From Lepidostoma basale (Eukaryota; Arthropoda; Insecta; Trichoptera; Lepidostomatidae), in assembly GCA_022606425.2 (NCBI GenBank), contig JAHDVF020000873.1, forward strand, positions 1 to 64,000: 64,000 nt of DNA, given 5' to 3'. The notes under the pieces are model-generated. The model saw only the letters and a program-made list of their open reading frames with translations, was not told the origin of the DNA and ran no database searches. Positions within the stretch are counted from its first letter, which is position 1; every line of letters begins with the position of its first letter. Both the position numbers and the translations under genes were made by a program. This document shows positions 52,831 through 63,600 of this stretch, in pieces.

Positions 52831-53084
52831 TGTTTGTGGATAAATGGGGGTATTGTCGTTACATGTAAGGACTAAGGCTAGGCTAGGCTAGATATACAAA
52901 GTAACTATCCTAGTGTGCACTATAGTATAATGTTGGGAGACCTCAAACATTAAGGCAATACCATCGCTGTCAGCTCCACAACCACGACTCTATGTACAAC
53001 AGGGCTCCGCTGATCCGGACTACCGCCCAACAGTTATCCCCGCCTCCAAATAATTCAACTGGATATTAAATAACTGCTATTTCC

Positions 53085-53480
53085 ATCATAAAAAACAGGT
53101 TATAGCAAATAACAGACTATTTTACGTATCAAATACCAAATAAAAGGTTATTTCAAATAATCTATTAATTGAAATAACCTTTTATTTCAAATAACCCGTT
53201 ATTTTAAAATAAAACGTTATTTAAAATAACATGTCATATAAAATATGGTTATTAAAAATAACAGGTTATTAAAAAAAACAGGTTATTAAAAATAACACGT
53301 TATTGAAAATAACGTGTTATTAAATATAGCGTGTTATTAAAAATAACAGGTTATTAAAAATAACGTGTTATTAAAAATAACGCGTTAATAAAAATAACGT
53401 GTTATTAAAAATAACGTATTATTTAAAATAACCCGTCATTACTAAAGTGTTATTTAAAATACCAGTTTTTAAAAACATGT
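53085..53480. repeat. Minisatellite 3, self-complementary unit of about 17 bp
   Basis: The unit is (A)AACGTGTTATTAAAAAT with variants AACAGGTTATT and AACCCGTTATT. Because AATAACGYGTTATT is its own reverse complement, every unit can pair with every other. Scattered related words reach 53900. Confidence 0.85.
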
Positions 53481-54378
53481 TATTTCTAGTATAAAATAAT
53501 ATGATATTTCAAATAACATCTTTTCCATGACTGATTTCAGACATTTTTTTTTTAAATACAAAAAAAAAAAATATTTTAAATACATATATACAAAATAGTA
53601 TATTATTTCAATAATTCAATAACAGTGGACTTTCTGTTCATCGGCATTTTCAAATTGCAATTTTTTTTTAAATTATGAATTTTAGATTTTTTACATAATA
53701 TATAAAAATTATATATTTTTTCTTCCAAAAACAGTTAAAAGCATAAATAACATGTTATTTACAATAAATATATTAGGTTATTTTTGTGTGAATAACTGCA
53801 TATTTACATTAAAAAAAACAGGTGTTATTTTGTCTGACATAATATTATTCGAATGGCGAAATAACAGTTATCGAAATGTTTAAATAAATTACAATTTATA
53901 AGGAAAACACATGTAAGAACTAGTAAAATTACTCAGACGGCAGAATAACAGTTATTTCATATGCCCGAAACACACATATCTCATCGAGAATACACTCTAG
54001 TTGGCCACGCCATGCTTCCCTCGGATAGATTTGGATCTGAATAGCCGTGCGGTAGTGTTACGGAACTCGTGGCGTGACTATTTCTATACAAACATACATA
54101 CAATATCACACTGTGTACCAGCGGGGGTAGGCAGAGGACAGGCAGCCGATCCACGGACCCCGCTACGGGGAATCCGGTGGGAAAAGCATCGGTTTTTAAC
54201 GCTTGCAATGAACAATCACTCGGAGATTTAAGATCTATCCTCGCTTTCAACACCCGCAATAAGATATTCTTTCGCACCGTCTCGGTTACACAAATATATA
54301 TATTTTTTACATTCTTTTTTCAGACTTGAAAACATTCTTTATATATTTCATTAAACCAAACGGTTTAATATAGATTTT
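53481..54378. other. AT-rich spacer and unclassified moderately GC-rich patch
   Basis: 53481-53930 is very AT-rich. 53990-54250 is GC-richer, with GGGGGTAGGCAGAGGACAGG reminiscent of the LINE-A 3' end in minus sense, but no frame or clear family match. Confidence 0.35.
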
Positions 54379-54388
54379 TTTATTTATT
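54379..54388 (-). terminator. fray: Polyadenylation signals (overlapping AATAAA) of fray
   Basis: Two overlapping minus-strand AATAAA hexamers (TTTATTTATT on the plus strand), about 135 nt after the fray stop codon. Well placed for the gene's 3' end. Confidence 0.55.
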
Positions 54389-54522
54389 AAGAATAATCCA
54401 ATTTCCTTCTCCGCTCCGCGAGGATCACCGATGAACAGGCCGCTGTGCTAATGGTGGCCGCAGGAGCCGACCGCTGAGATGCCGCTAGGAAGAACCACCG
54501 ACGGACGAGACTACGGCGAGGA

Positions 54523-54600
54523 TTAGAAGTCGGCGATGGATATTTGGGCGAAGCCGATCAACGTCTTATCGTCGAGGTTTTCACTTGAACTAACAGAATT
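54523..54600 (-). CDS. fray: fray terminal exon
   Basis: [20 protein letters not shown] then SIADF and stop. LIGFAQxS is the invariant end of OSR1/SPAK proteins. It is only 78 nt. Acceptor TTTGTTTCAG. Confidence 0.93.
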   Translation of the reverse strand, partial: NSVSSSENLDDKTLIGFAQISIADF

Positions 54601-57600
54601 CTGAAACAAAACATTTATTTTTCACATAAATGAGACAGGCCATCTTTAAATAAGACACGCCATCTATAAATGAGACGCGCCATCTATAAATGAGACACGT
54701 CATTTATAAATGAGACGAGCCATCTGTAAATGAGTCACGCCATCTATAAATGAGACACGCAATGTGTATAAGGGTGTTTTTTTTTAGGTATATCAAATTA
54801 AAAATTAAAAAAAAAACACATTAAAATAATGTTAATGTCTATGATATTGGCTTTATTTAATAGATAATTTTATTGCCACGGCTAGCTCGAATCAAGCGCA
54901 ATCGTGAAGTCCAATTTTCGACACCTTTATTGAGCAACTGGGTGAAATGGCAAAACGTACCGACTACAAATCAACTGTCAACTGTCAAATTGACAGTCTG
55001 TAGAAACAATGTTGCCAATTTAAAAACTAAACCTCTAAAAAAAACACCCGATATAAAACTCTTTGACCTGTTTAATGCTGGTGCCAACCAGAACAACATT
55101 CAAAGGTCATACATTAAATACAACAACTAACCATCACGCCATCTCCCCAAAGGGGTAGGCAGAAAGAATGGACTGCCACACTTTAACTGATGCGGCACTC
55201 TATCCTTCTCTTTTCGCCATCGCGGGAGACGCGGTGTGATGGGTTGCGAACCTCATCGCCACCAATAGGCATCTCCCCTCTAATAGGCATCATCTTCTTC
55301 TTCTTCTTCTTCTTCTTTTTGTCCGTCACACCTCCGTGGCATAGCTTCTCTCGCGAATCTTCTCCACCCGACTCTATCGCATGCCTGATGCTTAACATCG
55401 TCCCAAGTGAGACCTGCTGCCTTAACCTCGTCCTGCAGGGTTCTTCTCCAGGTGGCTCTAGGTCTGCCTCGCTTTCTCTTTCCCCCCATAGGGGACCAGT
55501 CTAGTGCGCCCTGAGCGATGCAGGCCGGGTTCCGTCTCAGAGTGTGACCGATCCACTGCCACTTGCGCCTAGCGACTTGTTCTCTAATTGGCTTTTCGCC
55601 TGCCATGGTCCAGAGAACGGCATTTGACACTGTTGGGGGCCAATAGATTTTGAATATTGAGCGAAGGCACCTATTTATAAACACCTGGAGTTTACCAATA
55701 ACGTCTGCGGTAGACTTCCAAGTCTCACATCCGTACAGCAGTACGCTTTTAACGTTACTGCTGAATACTTGGAGCTTGAGCTTTCTCGAAATGATACCGG
55801 AGCGCCATACAGGGCGAAGCATAGCATCATACATAATAGGCATCATACATTAAATTAATAATAATAATAAGGAGACTCACAAGTCTGAAGGTGACGGAGG
55901 CGGGCGGGCTGCCCTGCCTGTCGATGAGGCGGCACATGTTCTGCGCGATGACCGTGACGTCGCGGGAGCTGATGAGCCCCGCCCCCTGCAGCTCCCCCGC
56001 GATGCCCATGGCCGAATCCTTGCCCGGGCAGTACTCGAACCGGATGTCGTCCAGCTCCAGCTTATCGTTCCTGCAAACACAAACAGCCACGCTGTAGCGC
56101 TACTAAACTGTATCCTAATGTCCATTCCATTTCATGGTTGAAAGGGCTAAATTGTTATTATTTTGTTAAATCAATTAACTAATACACTGGTAGCCCAAGT
56201 AGGAGAAGGAACACTCACTGCAAAACCTGGCATGTTCATAGGCCACAAAGGTGGCAGCCCCACCAATGAACTCGAAGTCCTAAAATTAAACTTATTACAG
56301 AAACTAAAAGGAAAGAAAACTGGACCGATTCTAAAACAACGACCTTTGGCTTAAAAAAAAAAAAAATAGGCAAGTGAAATAGCCTACTGGTACATTACCA
56401 CCACCACATTACCCAGAAGATGGGGACTGCAACGATCTTCGAAACGTCGGTCAAGAAGGAGAAATCACACGTTACCCAAAATCACACAAAACATAAGAGT
56501 AATTTTGTTGCTTTCTGCGTCTCTGGTGGTTGGTTCCCTGACTTCCATCCAGTATCTCCAGGAGAGTCGACAGACCTGCCCTGGTTTAATAAACAAGTTT
56601 GAGGTTTTACCTAATCCTGAGGACCATGTTGATGGGTTCCAGTTCTTCGCTGTCGGCCGTGATGGATTTCTGCTCGTAGTCTGTCTCCTGCAATCAAACA
56701 ACACATGATATATACAGGGTATAGTACACAGTAACTGGAGTGAATGAGGCCTTAAAAACTGTTATTAGAATTTGATGAAAGAACTGAAAGGAATAAGTGC
56801 TGGTGCTAAAATGAGTGAGAATAATTTACCAGGTGTATGCATAAGCTTTTGCCGGTTTTTGGGGTAATTTTCAAGGGAAATTTATATTTTGTTTATTCAA
56901 AATATGCTTCTACACACTTCACCCATCTTTCAGTTAAGTTATAAGTACCATGCCTGAAAAACTGTTTGTGGCAAACCATTCGTCGAGCCATTTTCCAACT
57001 TCCTCGAAATCGCTGAAGTGCTGCTCAGCGAGCGCGTGCCTAATTGATGCGAAGAGGTGATTGTCAGATGGTGCCAGGTCGGGGGAGTACGGCGGATACG
57101 GAAGGATGTCCCATCAAGCGATTTCAAGATGTCTTTCGCCGGTTTTGCTGTGTGAGGCGGCGCGTTGTTGTGTACCAAAATCACTTTGCCATGTGATCAA
57201 TCTAAAGAAATGGGTTACGAGATGCCCATCTCTTCGAAGCTGCAGAGAGTCGGTCCCAAGCCTTCTCAAAAGAAATGCCGTGGGATAGCTACCATATTGC
57301 TAGCTACCGTCATGTGCTAAATGGAGAAAGTTAGCACCTCCTTCGGCTGATTATCATGGACAAGGTAAAGGGACGGTGGGAAGATGGCAGAAAGCAGTTG
57401 TCCTGGCTGCGGAATATAAGGGATTGAACAATAATCCAGAGAGTTGAGAATCTATTTCAAGAAGCGCAGGACAGACAGTAGAAGAAGTGAATACAAATTT
57501 AATAAATGCGGCATACCGTCTCACTGTCGCTGGAATCCGCCCTGTCGAGGTGGTTCATCGGACGGCGATCGGGAGAGCTCTCCTCGGCCGTCGTGCTGTC

Positions 57601-60600
57601 CTCCTCCGCGTCTTCATCCTCGGACCACAGCCACTCTCCGCTCACGGAGCGGTGCAGCCGCCCTGAGGTGCCCGCCTGACGCTGGCTTGCCTGTGGGAAG
57701 AGCGACACGGTAACTAATGATGGTTTTATCAACAAATAAATCTCATTACAAACATTCGTTGTGTACGATGGTCAACTCCGGAATTCGGAGTAAGTAGAAA
57801 CTTATTTGATAAGTGAGAAATGTAAAAACATGTTTATTTTTGCCTAATATAGCTTGAGTATAAGAAATTCTACATTACATTATTTGCCTTATTTTGCTGG
57901 AGCAGATGAAATGTAAAAATATGAATATATTTTTGTTTTTAACAATGCAAGAGACGTAATATGTACGTAATAATGCAAAAGACCTAATAATTAGTATATA
58001 ATTATGCAAAATAAAATGTAATAGAATATTTTTTGTATCTAATAATGCAAGAGACCTAATAATTTGTACCTTGAAATGCAAGATACCTAATAATTTGTAC
58101 CTAATAATGCAAAATACAATAATTTGTACCTGATAATGCAAAAGACAAAAGTGGAAGGTAGTTAAAAAACATTGTTTTATTTAATTATTATTTAAAATGA
58201 ACTTCCATCAAGAGATTTCAGTAAAAATCATTTGATTATCCTAATAATTTGTACCTTATAATGCAAGAGACTTGATAATTTGTACCTAAATACTACAAGA
58301 GACCTAATAATTTGTATCTAATAATTTGTACCTAATAATGCATGAGACCTAATAATTTGTACCTGATAATGCAAGATACCTAATAATTTGTACCTAATAA
58401 TGCATGAGACCTAATAATTTGTACCTGATAATGCAAGATACCTAATAATTTGTACCTAATAATGCAAGAGTCCTAATAATTTGTACTTGATAATGCAGCA
58501 GACCTAATAATTTGTACCTTATATAGCAAAAGAAATATATTAAGAAATACAATTTTATATAGCGTTATTTGAGAACAAAAATTATAAATATAGCAACCTT
58601 GTGCACCCTGGTTTCCATGGTGGGACCCTGGGCCAGCAGGGTCTGCGTGAGGTAGCGCCGGTCCTTGGCCTTCTTGAAGAAGGGGTGCTTCAGGAGCTCC
58701 CCGGCCGTGGGCCTCTTGGTGGGGTCCTTCTGCAGGCACTGCCAGATCATCTTCCGGAACGTTTTGCCGTAGGCTCGATACTGCTCTTTGTCACCGGCCC
58801 CTGGACACCAAACACATCAAATCAAATCAGTTCAGTTCATAGGCAGATTAGTTGAGTCAAAGCGCAACCCCCGGACAAATTTCGGAGATCGGGCTTCGCA
58901 GTGGCAGGTCCGTCCGCCTGGAATATGCTTCCTGCACGCCTCAGATGCATTGATTTAAATCTCACCTAAAAACCCACCTTTTCAAAATATCCCATAAAAT
59001 GTAAGCAACGGTTATCTGATTGCTGGTGTCACATGCAGCTCTGATGACTAAAAACATTGTTAAAGCGCCCTTGAGGTGAGCTATTCACGAAAACAGCGCT
59101 ATACAAATTAGTCATGCATGATCACAATAACAAAGGTGGAATGGGGAATGTTGTAGTTGCATGAAGCGTGCGCTTGACCCAGCCAATGACAGGTCATAAG
59201 TCCTGTAAACACCTTGATCATCCATGTTCAGTTTCCAGTTTGCGTCTTCGTTGAGATACAATTAAAATTCAAATTAGCCTAATTCTTCTTCTACTTATTT
59301 TAATAGATCTGACGATCTGTGACACAGAAATCATATCTCGTCGGATGCTGAGATCCAGCTGTCCCTCCATCTCTTAGGCGATCTTCCCTTCTGGAGGGGA
59401 TTTCATAAGCGGCTGTATATGCAAGTCTGTCACCATCCATTCGGGCTACACGGTCCCTCCAGTATCTTCTTCTGGATCTACTCCACTGAACGATATCCTC
59501 TATTTCGCAAGTTTTTCTTATGTCTACGTTGCGGACACGATCTCGGAGGGTTTTTCCAGTTATTGATCTTAGGACCTTCATCTCCGATGTTCTTAGTAGT
59601 CCCTTGGTTCGCACAGTGTCAGCCCGCGTCTCTACAGCGTACGTCATGATAGGTCGCACGCATGTTTTATAGATTCTGATCTAGCTGTCGACACGCATGT
59701 GCTTGTTCTTCCAGACCAGATACTTAAGGCATCCTGAGGCACCACGGCAGAGGCTTTACTGACTTGTTAACGTACTTCGGTATAAAGGTCCTAAGGTATA
59801 AAGGTTCGGTGTAAAACCTAATTATTATTATTATTATTATTATTATGTTAATAAGTCCAAGGTAATGATTTTTGAAAAGGAAGAAACCATGACAGTCTGC
59901 AACATTAGCGTGAATGGTGAAAACTTGGAGCAAGTAGTTGAGTTTGTGTATTTAGGTAGTATGTTTACAAGATATGGGAGAGTGGAGAGGGATATTGAAA
60001 GAAGGGTTGGGGCAGGCAACAAAGTGAATGGTGCACTTAAAGTTGTCATCGCAAGCAAAAACCTATCCAAAAAAGCTAGAATGGCAGTGCACAATGGTGT
60101 TCTTCTACCGACCCTTATGTATGGAAGCGAAGCATGGAACTGGCAAAAGAAGGATGAAAGTAGAATAAATGCAGTAGAAATGAGATCTCTTAGACGAATG
60201 TGTGGATACTCTGTGTATGATAGAGTGTCGAATGAAAATAAAAGAAGTGAATGCGAATGATGCTGTCATGAACAAAATAATGAAAGGATCATTAAGATGG
60301 TTTTGACATATGGAAAGAATGAATGAAGAAAGAATGGTAAAAATATTATATGTTAATGATGTAAATGGTACCAGAAATAGAGGAAGACCAAGGAAAACGT
60401 GGCACGATCAAATAAATCAAATATTGAATGTCGGCCATGTGAGGAGTCAGAGAAATCGACGCGCGTGCATGACACGATGTATGAATGTTGAGGAAGCGAG
60501 AGAAATATGTCAGGAAAGAAAGGTGTGGCAGTCTATTCTTTCTGCCTACCCCTTCGGGGAGACGGCGTGATGGTTAGTTAGTTAGTTAGTTATTATTATT

Positions 60601-63600
60601 ATTATATAAGAGACCCCCGGCTGGAACCGACCTGTGTCCAGGTTGGGAGGGTCGTTCTGCAGCGTGAGCATGAGGATCTTCATGGGCGGGTACTTGTGGT
60701 AGGGGGCCGTGCCGGTGGCCATCTCGATGGCCGTTATCCCAAACGACCAGATGTCCGCCTTGAAGTCATACCCGTGGTCCTGCAAAACAAATGATATGAA
60801 CAAAATACACCAAAAATGTTTTAGGACGCGGCGGCGCCTTTGGATATATGGATGAATTAACCCTTAACGTACCGTGTTCAAAACAAAACGCTCGCTCCCA
60901 TGTGGTCAATTCAGTTTACCGCTAACTTTATCTAAATATCAAGCATATGACTCGATGAATCAAAATTTAATTTATGTCATCTTGTAGGGAATTTCATTAG
61001 GAATAGATCGATATCTATAACATACATGGATTATTTGAAAATCATATCATTATTAATTTTTTTCTGGAACCATGCGATTTCTGATATGGAATGCGTCACA
61101 GCATACGAGCAACTGGACACCAAGTATAAACTTGTCTCCGCGCCGCGGCCGGCGGGGCGAGACTTTACGAGATTTTACGTATGATAAAGGCACCTAGGCA
61201 AAATGTATAGTACGTTCAAGACAACGAGTACGTATTAATATTTGTCCCTTTTGGTAAAGTGTTAATATTTTCACAGTTCTGATATTATTAAGTTGCGTGC
61301 TGCGTTTCCGTCCACAGTCGGTATTATTACGTACCTATGAAAAAGGCCAAACATATAATTTATAATACGTTCAAAACAGCGAGTAAGTATTTGTCACTTT
61401 TGATAAAGTTGTAAATATTAGCAAAACAAATTCTACCTTAACACGAATGAAGGTGAGGGCAGTCTTAAAAAAATATTTTTTTTTGGGATGAAGGAAGTAA
61501 TTTTTTGCTTTTTTTTATTACGAAATATTGAGAACACTTCAATGGAGGATTACAATTTTTTTTATAATATTAGGGTCCATAGGTTTTAAGAAAATCAACT
61601 TTAAATTGGCAGTGGAAACTCAATTGACCACATGGCAACGCGACGGTTAATCAAAGCAAAGGGGTCCCAAGTCCGCATTTTATCTACAAATTTTAAGATG
61701 GCAGTGCACAATTGTGTTCTTGTGCCGACCCTTATGTATGGTAGTGAAGTGTGGAACTGACAAAAAGAAGTAAATGCAGTAGTAATGCCATCATCAAAAC
61801 TGGGGTCTGCGGAAAATTATAATTGATTTGGGGGTCCCTAAACAACGTCAGGGAGTCCGCAGATTCGGATCGGTTTTATGTTTTCGAAGGGGTTCATATT
61901 GAGCTTGCAAAATGTAAAGGGTCTTTGTCGCACTTCTATTTTGCCTTGTAATCATATAGCTAGGTGCATATATACCAGAAGAAATCTAAAAATTTTTGTA
62001 CGGATTTAAAGCCGGGCTTTATCACTCTGAAGTATGTTACTATTCGATGTGTCACGAACTTCATTTCTGTTGTCAGAATGCTATCTGTCATTTACATTAT
62101 GTGCAGAAATGTTATGAAAAGAAAGATTATGTAATTTCTTTACGAACATTTATTTATAATTAATTATATTTCTTCTTGTATTTGCTAACTAACTAACTAA
62201 CTAACTAACCATCACGCCGTCTCCCCGAAAGGGTAGGCAGAAAGAATGGACTGTCACACTTTTACTGATGCGGCACTCCATCCTTCTCTTTTCGCCCCGC
62301 GGGAGACGCGGTGTGATGGGTTGCGAACCTCATCGCCACCAATAGGCATCTCCCGCGCACACTTCGATCGTTCCAACACCCACAAAATAAATCTAAAACA
62401 AATAATATAAAATACAATGATATAAAATAAAATAACAAAATAAAAATAATTTAATACAAAATGTTATTTTTAGATGGTGCACATTTGTCTATTTAATTTA
62501 TGTTCCACGAATCCACCGTTTTTTAAATTTAGCACATAATGTAATAACACATAATGTTTTTCCGATGTTGCACATGTTGACATGGACGATCCGGACTTTT
62601 GTGTTTATTTAATTTATGTTACACGTATCCACCGTTTTTTAAATTAGCTGTTATATGATTTAATTAATGTTCCACGTATCCACTTTTTTTATTTGGCAGT
62701 AATTAGGCACTTAAAACCAACCAACACCAGCAAGAACTTTAAAAGAATATTGAAGAAATTATTCAAATTGTCATTGGAACAAATGAAAAATTTATTTTTA
62801 CACCTGTCAAAATTCTTTATATAAACGAAAAAACTTGTATAATTTTGACATCAAAACAGTAAAAACGTATTACGTGTCACAATTAACTATTATAAAGTGC
62901 GGCAACAATCAAATTGACCAAAACAATTCACTTATACACGTAATTTCTCCAAATTCACGGGAGCACCAAATGAACCAAACCAAATTTTCAAAATCAGAAT
63001 TAGTAATTTGCAAATAGATTATTATATTATACAAGAACTTGAGTTAGATGATGCGGAAAATTATTTTTTCTATAGATTTATAAAGCGCCTGAAATGGGAT
63101 TTAAAATCAATTAATTCACAAAAATATTTTAGAAAGATAAAACTCTTTTAATCCGGAAAAATATGTTAACGTGACCCTCTACTAATATTATAATACAAAA
63201 AAGTCAGACGGGCTTGCCTTACCGGTTGACCCTAGGCACACCACTGGTCCGGGGGACCTGACATGGTACTCCGAGAAGAGAGGTGTGTCAGGACAGACTT
63301 CCGGAGAGACAGTGTGATTATTATTATTATTATTTTGACGACTTATATTTTAAGTGACATTTTGTAAAATCAATTACTCCAAGGGCACACTAGGAAAATA
63401 CTGACCCAACAGTGCAGTCTTTAGAAGTTTCTTAAATTTAACGTCACTATCCTTATACTTAATACTAACATGGAGGCTATTCCACGCCAACAGACCCGCA
63501 ATGCTGAATGCACGATCATAGAAACTTGCTTTATTGGCTCTGACTGGAATTATTATCTTATTTCTTTAGGAGTTTCTTAAATTTAACAATGGTGATAGTC

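Noticed and set aside
54001..54277. Overlapping frames at 54.0-54.3 kb as an additional fray exon
   Set aside because: The fray stop is upstream in gene order (54523) and the invariant LIGFAQxS end is already encoded. The frames lack suitable splice sites.
57875..58141. 88-codon minus frame in a fray intron
   Set aside because: It is a translation of minisatellite 4; the product just repeats the unit.
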